DNA of 64,000 nucleotides from the NCBI GenBank assembly GCA_947488605.1, contig CANKZJ010000002.1:1-64000 (forward strand), read 5' to 3'. Position 1 is the first letter of the stretch, and each line of letters starts with the position of its first letter. The position numbers and the translations under genes are program-made. The DNA comes from an uncultured Paracoccaceae bacterium (GTDB taxonomy: Bacteria; Pseudomonadota; Alphaproteobacteria; Rhodobacterales; Rhodobacteraceae). Under the pieces are notes generated by a model. It was not told the DNA's origin, did not search any database, and worked only from the letters and a program-made list of their open reading frames with translations. Shown piece by piece: positions 35,353-42,625 of this stretch.

Positions 35353-37545
35353 ATGACAGACAGCTTTTTCCATGAAGGCAATTTAGTGGGGGTTTTGACG
35401 ACTCAACCGCTCGATAAGCTGTTGGATTACAAGGCACCCGAGGGTGGCTGTCATCTGGGAGCCTTTGTCGAGGTCCCGCTTGGCCCTCGTAAGGTGCTGG
35501 GTGTTGTTTGGGGGGCGGGCAAAGGTGACTATGATATTGCCAAAATCAGGTCAGTCATCCGTGTTTTGGACGTTGCACCAATGCGCGATGAGATGCGCAG
35601 CTTTCTGGTCCGTGCTGCAGAATACACGCTGACGCCTATGCCCGCGATGTTGCGCCTTGCAACGCGCGCGCCGGGATTGGGTGATGCGCAATCAATGCGC
35701 AAGGTTTACCGCCTTGGCGATACCACCCCGGACCGTCTGACAGCTGCCCGCGAAAAGGTTCTGGACGTGTTACGCGACTACGGAGGGTTGTCATTTACCT
35801 TAGGCGAAGTGGCCGAGATGGCAGGGGTTGGCACGTCCGTGGTCAAAGGGCTGGTCAAATTGGGCGCGGTGTCCGAGGAAGAAGCGCCGCGCGACACGCC
35901 CTATCCGCAGCTTGACCCTGATTATGGCGGCAAGGAACTGAGTGCGGATCAAGCGGTCGGTGCCGCGGCGCTGCGTGCCTCATTGCGCACCGATACTTAT
36001 GGCACGACACTGCTGAAAGGCGTGACCGGATCGGGCAAGACGGAAGTCTATCTCGAAGCTGTTGCGGAATGTCTGCGGATGGGGCGGCAGGCGCTCGTGC
36101 TTTTGCCGGAAATTGCGCTTTCGGGAGAGTTTATCAACCGGGTTGAGGCCCGCTTTGGGATGAAACCTGCCGAATGGCATTCTGGCGTGACGATGACCGA
36201 AAGGCGACGATGCTGGCGCATGGTCGGGCAGGGCGATGCGCAACTGATTGTCGGTGCGCGGTCTGCATTGTTCCTACCCTACCAAAACCTTGGCCTGATC
36301 GTCGTCGATGAGGAACATGACACATCCTACAAACAAGAGGACGGTGTACTTTATAATGCGCGCGATATGGCTGTCTTGCGGGCCGCAATCAACGGGGCGC
36401 AGGTTGTTCTGGCCTCGGCGACGCCAAGTTTGGAGAGCTGGGCGAATGTTGAGGCGGGCAAGTATACGCGTTTGGAACTGACCTCTCGATTTGGTGCAGC
36501 GGTCATGCCGAAGATGGATGCAATCGATATGCGCGCCGAGGATTTACCGGGCGGTAAGTGGGTTTCGCCTACCTTGCGAGGTGCGATCCAACAGCGATTG
36601 GAAAAGGGTGAACAATCGCTGATTTTCCTGAACCGTCGTGGATATGCCCCGATCACGCTGTGCCGGGCATGTGGGCATCAAATTGGCTGCGATCACTGCG
36701 ATGCGCGGATGGTGGAACACAGGTTTCTCAAACGTCTTATGTGCCACCAATGCGGTGAAACGAAACCGATGCCGACTCAGTGCCCCAGTTGCGAAGCCGA
36801 AGATCGCCTCAGCGCTGTTGGACCCGGCGTGGAACGGATGGGCGAAGAGGTGGAAGCGCTGTTTCCAGACGCCCGGATCGCGGTTTTGTCGTCTGATCTT
36901 TATGGATCAGCGCGGGCGATGAAAGCGCATATTGAGGAAATCGCCAACGGCGGCACGGATATTATTATTGGCACACAATTGGTGGCCAAGGGGCATAACT
37001 TTCCTTTGCTGACCCTCGTTGGTGTGATTGATGCAGACCTTGGTTTGCAAGGGTCTGACTTGCGCGCAGCTGAGCGTACCTTTCAATTGATGCGCCAAGT
37101 GGCGGGCCGGGCAGGGCGTGCCGAGACGCCCGGAGAAGCCTTGCTGCAAACCTACCAGCCCGAACATGCAGTGATCCGCGCTATCCTTGCAGGTGATGAA
37201 GAAAGCTTTTGGAAGGCTGAGGCCGAAGAGCGCAGGGCTGCGGGTGTGCCGCCCTATGGGCGCATGGCCGGGATCATTCTAAGCAGTCCAAATGTACAAG
37301 AGGTTTTCGATTTGGGGGCCGAGATGGCAAGGATGGACGGTCCTTTGCGCCAGATAGGTGCGCAAGTGTTCGGGCCTGCGCCTGCACCGATTGCGCGCGT
37401 GCGGGGGCGACACCGGGTACGTTTGCTGGTAAAGGCTGACAAGGCAGCACCATTGCAGCAGGCACTTGCGAAATGGGCAGGGCAGTTCAGGTTGCCGACG
37501 AACCTACGTATGGCAATCGATATCGACCCGCAGAGTTTCTATTAG
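35353..37545 (+). CDS. priA: Primosomal protein N' (PriA helicase)
   Basis: 730 residues. Restarts stalled forks by loading the replicative helicase. N-terminal DNA-binding domain (VGVLTTQPLDKLLDYKAPEG), Walker A LLKGVTGSGKTEVYLEAV, DEEH box VVDEEHDTSYKQ, two zinc clusters in CRACGHQIGCDHCD and CHQCGETKPMPTQCPSCEAED, and GTQLVAKGHNFPLLTLVG. The start at 35353 is chosen to match the family N-terminus. Confidence 0.95.
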   Translation: MTDSFFHEGNLVGVLTTQPLDKLLDYKAPEGGCHLGAFVEVPLGPRKVLGVVWGAGKGDYDIAKIRSVIRVLDVAPMRDEMRSFLVRAAEYTLTPMPAMLRLATRAPGLGDAQSMRKVYRLGDTTPDRLTAAREKVLDVLRDYGGLSFTLGEVAEMAGVGTSVVKGLVKLGAVSEEEAPRDTPYPQLDPDYGGKELSADQAVGAAALRASLRTDTYGTTLLKGVTGSGKTEVYLEAVAECLRMGRQALVLLPEIALSGEFINRVEARFGMKPAEWHSGVTMTERRRCWRMVGQGDAQLIVGARSALFLPYQNLGLIVVDEEHDTSYKQEDGVLYNARDMAVLRAAINGAQVVLASATPSLESWANVEAGKYTRLELTSRFGAAVMPKMDAIDMRAEDLPGGKWVSPTLRGAIQQRLEKGEQSLIFLNRRGYAPITLCRACGHQIGCDHCDARMVEHRFLKRLMCHQCGETKPMPTQCPSCEAEDRLSAVGPGVERMGEEVEALFPDARIAVLSSDLYGSARAMKAHIEEIANGGTDIIIGTQLVAKGHNFPLLTLVGVIDADLGLQGSDLRAAERTFQLMRQVAGRAGRAETPGEALLQTYQPEHAVIRAILAGDEESFWKAEAEERRAAGVPPYGRMAGIILSSPNVQEVFDLGAEMARMDGPLRQIGAQVFGPAPAPIARVRGRHRVRLLVKADKAAPLQQALAKWAGQFRLPTNLRMAIDIDPQSFY

Positions 37546-37576
37546 CCGACCTTCGGATGATTGGCTGGCCCCCGGA

Positions 37577-37609
37577 GCCTCCGGCGGGAGTATTTTGGGC
37601 AAGATGATG
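37577..37609 (+). repeat. 33-nt extragenic repeat, copy 1
   Basis: The block beginning GCCTCCGGCGGGAGTATT and ending GGGCAAGATGATG is identical to 46046-46078. It lies between the convergent ends of priA and tdk. A very similar sequence is, from memory, common between genes of roseobacters. Confidence 0.8.
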
Positions 37610-37615
37610 CGGGAT

Positions 37616-38215
37616 TTAGGTCCGATTGGGGTCCCCGTAGTCGCCCATTTCTTCGCGCCAGTGACGACGGCACAATGAGACATAAGTCTCATTCCCGCCC
37701 ACGACGATCTGGTCCCCGCTGGCGAGCACATTGCCATCGCCGTCCTTGCGCACAACCATTGTAGCCTTCTTGCCGCAATGACAAATGGTGCGCACTTCAC
37801 GCATTTCGTCGGCCAATGCCAGAAGTGAGGCAGAGGCAGGGAACAACTGACCACGAAAATCGACCCGCAAGCCAAATGTCATCACAGGCACATTCAAATC
37901 ATCCACCGCACGCGCGAGTTGCCAGACATGTTCGGGCGTCATGAAGTGTGCTTCATCCAGAAATACGCAGGCACAAGGCCCCTCGCTCAGGCGCTTTGCG
38001 ATCATTTCAAAAAGATCATCTTCGGCGCCAAAAGTGTCTGCGTCCGCGCCGATCCCGATGCGGCTGCCAATCCGGCCCCGGCCCGCACGGTCATCAAAGC
38101 GCGCGATCATCAGATAGGTCTGCATCCCGCGCTCAATGTAGTTGTGGGATGCCTGCAAGAGTACGGTCGATTTGCCTGCATTCATTGTCGAGTAGTTGAA
38201 GTATAGTTTCGCCAT
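37616..38215 (-). CDS. tdk: Thymidine kinase
   Basis: 199 residues, type II thymidine kinase of the salvage pathway. P-loop STMNAGKSTVLL near residue 10, FLDEAHFM with the catalytic Glu, VMTFGLRVDFRGQLF, and zinc ligands in CHCGKK and CRRHW near the C-terminus. Complete. Confidence 0.95.
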   Translation of the reverse strand: MAKLYFNYSTMNAGKSTVLLQASHNYIERGMQTYLMIARFDDRAGRGRIGSRIGIGADADTFGAEDDLFEMIAKRLSEGPCACVFLDEAHFMTPEHVWQLARAVDDLNVPVMTFGLRVDFRGQLFPASASLLALADEMREVRTICHCGKKATMVVRKDGDGNVLASGDQIVVGGNETYVSLCRRHWREEMGDYGDPNRT

Positions 38216-38366
38216 AACGCGTCCTTAGCGCTGGTGCTGCCGGTTTGGCAAGACCAGCGCCTGACGCGGGCCCGCATCAAGTAGAAGTTCGGACAAGACG
38301 CCCATAAGCCGGTATGCGGATCGCGATCCTACCATATCGCACCACTCAGCACGATTACTCGTTAAT

Positions 38367-38387
38367 CTGTCTCAACACACGAGACAG
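38367..38387. promoter_or_regulatory. Inverted repeat upstream of the arsH pair
   Basis: CTGTCTC and GAGACAG arms are separated by 7 bases (AACACAC). The dyad lies about 100 bases before the likely start of the first gene, with AT-rich promoter-like DNA after it. A regulator site is plausible; the first gene of the pair itself looks DNA-binding. Confidence 0.4.
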
Positions 38388-38483
38388 TTATAGTTTTGCC
38401 TTCTATGGTCTTGTCATTTAATGGGAATAGCGAAAAGGTTTTCCCCTGCCGTGGCGGCAGAGATGCCGAAATGGAGTACACGC

Positions 38484-38933
38484 ATGGCGGGTTATGGTAG
38501 TTATCTGAAGAAACACACCGAGGTTTTGGTAAAGGACGTCGGTATCGAGGCGGCTTGCGAACTTACCGGGAAATCAAAAGCGACGCTTGGCAGATATTAC
38601 TCCGATAGTGATGAACATTCCGACAGGTTTATGCCTGTCGACGCAGTTGCCGCACTTGAGGCCGCATCATCTTATCCGCATGTGACGTCGGCCCTTGCTG
38701 AACTCAAAGGTGTCACGATGTCATATGACGTCACCCGCGCGAACAGCGAGGGTGAGATTAACGCGGATGTTATCAAGCTGAGCCAACGGTTTGCGCTGTT
38801 AATGGCCGAGTACAACCAATCCATTGCGGATGGCGTGATCACCATTAATGAAGCCAAGCGCATGCTGCGTGAGACGACAGCGTTGCAGCAAGTTCTGATC
38901 GACATGAAGCTACATCTGGACGAAACATCCTGA
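38484..38933 (+). CDS. Small HTH-like protein paired with arsH
   Basis: 149 residues, not recognised as a named family. The N-terminal region ([27 protein letters not shown]) has the look of a helix-turn-helix, and the C-terminal half is helical. GGAG lies 7 bases before the ATG at 38484; the frame is open to an ATG at 38421. Its TGA shares one base with the arsH ATG, so the two are co-translated. Possibly a regulator of the pair. Confidence 0.6.
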   Translation: MAGYGSYLKKHTEVLVKDVGIEAACELTGKSKATLGRYYSDSDEHSDRFMPVDAVAALEAASSYPHVTSALAELKGVTMSYDVTRANSEGEINADVIKLSQRFALLMAEYNQSIADGVITINEAKRMLRETTALQQVLIDMKLHLDETS

Positions 38934-39646
38934 TGACTTTGGACGTTACGGATATGCATAATATTGTGCCCGGCGCTCTTCATCCGCTGGATATTGAAGC
39001 CTTGGCGGGTCCGGATGCGCCGCAGCATCCACCGCGGATCCTTTTGCTTTACGGCTCATTGCGTGACACAAGTTATTCGCGGTTATGTGCTGAGGAAGGT
39101 GCGCGGGTCCTGCGCGCGCTTGGATGCGAAACGCGGTTCTTTAACCCCTCTGGGCTGCCTTTGCCCGACGATGCAGATATTGATCACCCAAAAGTTGCTG
39201 AACTGCGTGACCTGACGCTTTGGTCGGAGGGCATGGTGTGGTCGAGCCCCGAACGTCACGGCGCGATGACTGGCGTGATGAAAACGCAGATTGATTGGCT
39301 TCCGCTTTCGCCGATTGGGGGCATACGACCCACACAGGGTAAGACGCTGGCGGTGATGCAAGTCAGCGGAGGGTCGCAATCCTTTAATACTGTCAACCAG
39401 TTACGCGTTTTGGGACGTTGGATGCGCTTGATCACGATTCCCAATCAGTCATCCGTACCGATGGCATGGAAAGAGTTCGAGAACGGCCGCATGAAGCCGT
39501 CGCCGCTCTACAATAGGATCGTTGACGTGATGGAGGAGCTTGCACGCTTTACCATCATGACGCGCGGGCGCAGTGCCATGCTGACGGATCGGTATTCAGA
39601 GCGTGTGGAAACGCTTGAAGACCTTCATAAAAGGGTCAGTGGTTAA
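38933..39646 (+). CDS. arsH: ArsH-type NADPH-dependent FMN reductase
   Basis: 237 residues, flavodoxin-like fold: [23 protein letters not shown] phosphate loop, [22 protein letters not shown] and [25 protein letters not shown] are typical of ArsH. Known members reduce quinones, azo dyes or organoarsenicals. No arsenic efflux or arsC genes are nearby, so an arsenic role is not certain here. Confidence 0.88.
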   Translation: MTLDVTDMHNIVPGALHPLDIEALAGPDAPQHPPRILLLYGSLRDTSYSRLCAEEGARVLRALGCETRFFNPSGLPLPDDADIDHPKVAELRDLTLWSEGMVWSSPERHGAMTGVMKTQIDWLPLSPIGGIRPTQGKTLAVMQVSGGSQSFNTVNQLRVLGRWMRLITIPNQSSVPMAWKEFENGRMKPSPLYNRIVDVMEELARFTIMTRGRSAMLTDRYSERVETLEDLHKRVSG

Positions 39647-39717
39647 ATCAACGGCACCAAAGGCACACCGCAAGCTGTGAGAGCTGTCAAAATGGTGACG
39701 GCAAGAATGATTTTCAT
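39643..39717 (-). CDS. 24-residue lipoprotein
   Basis: A complete tiny gene: ATG at 39717, stop at 39643-39645, and AGGA 7 bases upstream. The product [24 protein letters not shown] has a lysine n-region, a hydrophobic core and a perfect lipobox LTAC, so the mature lipoprotein would be only nine residues. I recall similar GVPLVPxI peptides in other Rhodobacterales. Its 3' end overlaps the arsH stop, and it lies 25 bases from the fabH-like stop on the same strand. Confidence 0.75.
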   Translation of the reverse strand: MKIILAVTILTALTACGVPLVPLI

Positions 39718-39741
39718 CGGTAATTCCTATATTTCAGGTGC

Positions 39742-40860
39742 TTAAGCGCGTTCTACGATCACAGAGCCTACCGAATAGCCCGCGCCAAACGAACAGATCA
39801 AGCCCTTTTCGCCGGGTGCCATATCATCGGAATTCTTTGAAAACGCGATAATGGATCCTGCCGATGACGTGTTCGCATAATCTTGCAAAATATTTGGCTG
39901 TTCCTCCGGTTCAGGCGTGCGGCCAAGAACCTTTTTGCCAATATAGTCATTCATCGTTTTGTTGGCTTGGTGCAGCCACAAGCGGCGCAAATCAACGGCG
40001 GTGACGTTTTCATCGGCCATATGGTCAGCGATATGTTTGCTGACCATTGGCAAAACCTCTTTGAAAACCTTGCGTCCGTTTTGCATGAATTGCATATCAC
40101 GGCGATCTTCCATGGCGTCGGTCGTGCGGCGTAAGTATCCGTTATTGTTGCGAATATTGTTGCTAAATTGGGTGGCGCAGCGGGTTGAGAGCACTTTGAA
40201 ATGCGGCGCAGTCAGGTCCTCGTCGCGTTCTAGCAATGTCGCCGTCGCCACGTCACCAAAAATGAAATGACAGTCGCGGTCGCGCCATTCCAGATGCGCT
40301 GAACAAATCTCGGGGTTGATCACCAGCGCGCGGCGGATGGAGCCGGAACGGATCATATCGGCGGCAGTTTGGATGCCGAACGTGGCGCTGGAACAGGCGA
40401 CGTTCATGTCGAATGCAAAGCCGCCCGCACCCAGAAGCTGTTGAATTTCCACAGCAATTGCGGGGTAGGCGCGTTCCATGTTTGAGGCCGCACAGATCAC
40501 CAGATCGATGTCAGACGCATCGACGCGCGCCTTGGCGAGCGCTTTTTGTGCGGCGTCGACACCGATGTCTGCCATAAATCCGGGCTGGTCGTCGGGGCGT
40601 GGTGTAAAGCGGGGGAACATACGCGCGGGATCAAGAATGCCTTCTTTATCAAGAACATAGCGTTGTTGGATGCCAGAGGCTGCAACGATGAATTCGCTTG
40701 AGGAATGCGGTTTTGCCTCGACCGTGCCTGCCGCAATCGCATCCGCGTTTTCGGCGTTCCACAGGTCAGCGTAACTGTTGAATGCGGCGACCAATTCGTC
40801 GTTTGTGATAACCTCGGAGGGGGTGAAAACCCCGGTTCCTGTGATGGCGACGTTGTGCAT
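39742..40860 (-). CDS. Beta-ketoacyl-ACP synthase III-like protein
   Basis: 372 residues, thiolase fold of the FabH type. Catalytic Cys in FDMNVACSSATFGIQ, His in WLHQANKTMNDYIGKK and Asn in DYANTSSAGSIIAF. The length exceeds classical FabH (about 320 aa), so it may be a FabH2-type or other chain-initiating condensing enzyme rather than the housekeeping KASIII. Located alone; no fatty-acid genes nearby. Confidence 0.85.
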   Translation of the reverse strand: MHNVAITGTGVFTPSEVITNDELVAAFNSYADLWNAENADAIAAGTVEAKPHSSSEFIVAASGIQQRYVLDKEGILDPARMFPRFTPRPDDQPGFMADIGVDAAQKALAKARVDASDIDLVICAASNMERAYPAIAVEIQQLLGAGGFAFDMNVACSSATFGIQTAADMIRSGSIRRALVINPEICSAHLEWRDRDCHFIFGDVATATLLERDEDLTAPHFKVLSTRCATQFSNNIRNNNGYLRRTTDAMEDRRDMQFMQNGRKVFKEVLPMVSKHIADHMADENVTAVDLRRLWLHQANKTMNDYIGKKVLGRTPEPEEQPNILQDYANTSSAGSIIAFSKNSDDMAPGEKGLICSFGAGYSVGSVIVERA

Positions 40861-40927
40861 GAAGACCCCCCAAATTTGCCCTCGCTACCCTAGGGCGGGC
40901 GGGGCGGGAATGTCCACCGGAACGCCG

Positions 40928-40971
40928 CGTACACATCGCGTACACAACCCGTACACATCCCGTGCGCACGC
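40928..40971. repeat. 11-bp tandem repeat in the promoter region
   Basis: CGTACACA recurs at 40928, 40939 and 40950, and a degenerate CGTGCGCA at 40961. The spacing is exactly 11 bases, about one helical turn, so the sites face the same side of the DNA. The array lies in the divergent promoter between the FabH-like gene and a BrnA-like gene. Confidence 0.75.
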
Positions 40972-41027
40972 AGTGTCATCACCCTGTTTACCACTCTGGG
41001 GCAATTTGGGCGCTAAAGGAGCCCCTG

Positions 41028-41465
41028 ATGACCGATCCCAGAGACATGACAAAGACCCAACGTATCCATTGGCGCTATGCGAGCGACGCGATGCGGATGG
41101 TGGAATATGATCTGCATTCGGTGGCGATCAAACTGCGCTGCATGCCGCGCGAGTGGGACGAGATTTGGGAAGACCGCGACCGCCGCGACCCCAAACGCGT
41201 GCGGGCGACGATGCGGTTGGACGCGGATGTTGTGAAGTTCTTCAAGGCGATGGGGCCGGGGTATCAACCGCGCATCAACCGGGTGCTGCGCGCGTTCATG
41301 CACTACCGGCTGGCAGGGATCATCGACGGGCCGGACACGACCGATTACGTGCTGCATCCAGAGCGATTGGATAAGACGCGGGAAGAGCGGCCGGGGTGGG
41401 GGAGCTTGCAGAAGATGGAGGCGGAGTTGGATGAGAAGAGGGCGCGGTATTTGGCGGAGGAGTGA
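41028..41465 (+). CDS. BrnA-like antitoxin-fold protein, no toxin partner
   Basis: 145 residues. The middle RVRATMRLDADVVKFFKAMG followed by PGYQPRINRVLRAFMHYRL matches the BrnA antitoxin ribbon-helix-helix region. AAGGAG precedes the ATG at 41028. BrnA normally represses its own brnTA operon and neutralises the BrnT RNase. No BrnT-like gene lies on either side, so this is an orphan, longer than typical BrnA (about 90 aa). It may act as a stand-alone repressor. Confidence 0.7.
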   Translation: MTDPRDMTKTQRIHWRYASDAMRMVEYDLHSVAIKLRCMPREWDEIWEDRDRRDPKRVRATMRLDADVVKFFKAMGPGYQPRINRVLRAFMHYRLAGIIDGPDTTDYVLHPERLDKTREERPGWGSLQKMEAELDEKRARYLAEE

Positions 41466-41505
41466 GGGGCTGGTCGCGCCCTTTGCAGGACGCGACCAGC
41501 ACTAG

Positions 41506-41649
41506 TTAGCGTTTTTGCTGTCCTTTCGTTTCATCTTGGCTGAGAACTGACGCAGCGAGTGACTTTGCCTCGGATGCCGTCGGCTTCTTGCCGGAAAGAA
41601 CCTTTGACGCGATTGTCGATAGCTTCGACGAGCTTTGTTTTTTTGGCAT
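41506..41649 (-). CDS. 47-residue basic small protein
   Basis: Starts MPKKQSSSKLSTIASKVLSG and ends with KSLAASVLSQDETKGQ. AGGA lies 7 bases before the ATG. It is lysine- and serine-rich, and I recall very similar 45-60 residue proteins in accessory regions of many bacteria, often next to a small cysteine protein like the next gene. Function unknown. Confidence 0.6.
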   Translation of the reverse strand: MPKKQSSSKLSTIASKVLSGKKPTASEAKSLAASVLSQDETKGQQKR

Positions 41650-41657
41650 GTGATTTC

Positions 41658-41864
41658 CTATTGTGTATGACATGGGTTGGAGCAGTAATAGCAGCCGTTG
41701 CACTGACTGTAGTGCTTACGGGCTTCAGTAACTGCCGGACTGCATGTCGCGAATTCACCGAGGTAAATTCTGTTTTCAACTGCTGGCAACCACGAGCATC
41801 CAGTAGCGTGGACCTCATGATCACCGTTGGCTTGAGCGTTCTTGTTCACGTAATAACGTGTCAT
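41658..41864 (-). CDS. 68-residue small cysteine-rich protein
   Basis: Starts MTRYYVNKNAQANGDHEVH, with Cys in GCSWLP and FATCSP, and ends NGCYYCSNPCH. The pattern (VNxNAQxxGDHEVH, then a CxxC near the C-terminus) recurs in small proteins I remember from many bacterial accessory regions. The four C-terminal-half cysteines may bind a metal. It lies 8 bases upstream of the 47-residue gene on the same strand. Confidence 0.65.
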   Translation of the reverse strand: MTRYYVNKNAQANGDHEVHATGCSWLPAVENRIYLGEFATCSPAVTEARKHYSQCNGCYYCSNPCHTQ

Positions 41865-41889
41865 CTTTAACCCTTTCTATGGGTTGAAA

Positions 41890-41949
41890 GACGCAAGAAA
41901 CTATGCAAGATCAAAATTGCACAAATGAAAGCACGTAGTTTCTTGCGTC
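41890..41949. repeat. 60-nt inverted-repeat element with a nested hairpin
   Basis: Perfect 14-base arms: GACGCAAGAAACTA at 41890-41903 and TAGTTTCTTGCGTC at 41936-41949. Inside is a second hairpin, TGCAA (41904-41908) with TTGCA (41917-41921). It sits between the winged-helix gene's 3' end and the 68-residue gene's start. It may be a terminator or attenuator, or a tiny mobile-element relic. Confidence 0.7.
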
Positions 41950-41992
41950 GTGTTTTGTTGGATTGGGTCAGCAGCAATGCTGGCCTTTTTCG

Positions 41993-42481
41993 TCAATACT
42001 TCTGTCGCCCTCCCTTTTGTCCAAATGTTCGTTGGTAAGCTTCTTCGTCTTGAACAGTGCGCATCTTATGAGCCAGCCTGTTGTGAGCAGAGCCATGTGT
42101 AGAGTGATGCCTCATAGTAAGATAGCTTAGACTCCAAACTCCCTTATCTTCGTCAAGATCAACTTCGCCATCGCTCTTCAATCTAGAAAGCTGAGGCGTC
42201 AAACTAGGACGAGCTAGTTCACGGCCAAAAGTGTTGTTAATCCATGAGACAATCTGATCTGAAGTGCCCCCTTCAGGGTGGCGCTCTAAGACCGCACGCA
42301 CCATTTCTTTAATGGTTCGTTTTTCACTAGGGTCATCGCTGTCCCCAGATCGTTGGCGGCTTTCAAGCGAAGATCTAACTGCGCGTAATTCATGGAGTTC
42401 GCGCTGCAAAGCCGCGCGTTTCTGCACGATTTCCTCTTCGCGCTTCTCCAAAAAGTTCCACAAATTTACGTCATCAGCCAT
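41993..42481 (-). CDS. Coiled-coil plus winged-helix-like protein
   Basis: 162 residues. N-terminal coiled coil (LEKREEEIVQKRAALQRELHEL), then a winged-helix-like block (TIKEMVRAVLERHPEGGTSDQI, LARPSLTPQLSRLKSDGEVDL) and a basic, His-rich tail. No named family recognised. The ATG at 42481 has an AGGTGG ribosome site that lies inside a palindrome, consistent with self-regulation. AT-richer than the core genes. Confidence 0.65.
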   Translation of the reverse strand: MADDVNLWNFLEKREEEIVQKRAALQRELHELRAVRSSLESRQRSGDSDDPSEKRTIKEMVRAVLERHPEGGTSDQIVSWINNTFGRELARPSLTPQLSRLKSDGEVDLDEDKGVWSLSYLTMRHHSTHGSAHNRLAHKMRTVQDEEAYQRTFGQKGGRQKY

Positions 42482-42491
42482 AAATAATACC

Positions 42492-42507
42492 ACCTACTAG
42501 AGTAGGT
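42492..42507. promoter_or_regulatory. Palindromic operator candidate overlapping a ribosome site
   Basis: ACCTACT-AG-AGTAGGT is a perfect 7-base-arm dyad placed 10 bases before the ATG of the winged-helix gene on the minus strand. It covers the ribosome site, so binding there or folding in the mRNA would block expression. Confidence 0.5.
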
Positions 42508-42625
42508 AGACTTCATCGGCGTCTTTTGCAACAAAAAAACTCGAAAAGACTTCAAAGCCCCATAATGACACTACATATTGAGACTTCAGTGGAGTTTTGC
42601 TACATATAGTGTCAATAAGACTTCA
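42508..42625. repeat. Four spaced AGACTTCA boxes and an inverted repeat
   Basis: AGACTTCA occurs at 42508, 42547, 42581 and 42618, in the same orientation, 34-39 bases apart. An 8-base inverted repeat, TGACACTA (42566-42573) and TAGTGTCA (42607-42614), brackets the third copy. The region is the AT-rich promoter of the winged-helix gene and the 3' flank of carB. Confidence 0.65.

Noticed and set aside
40928-42625. Short direct repeats as a CRISPR array
   Set aside because: Repeat units of 8-11 bases with no uniform spacers and no cas genes.
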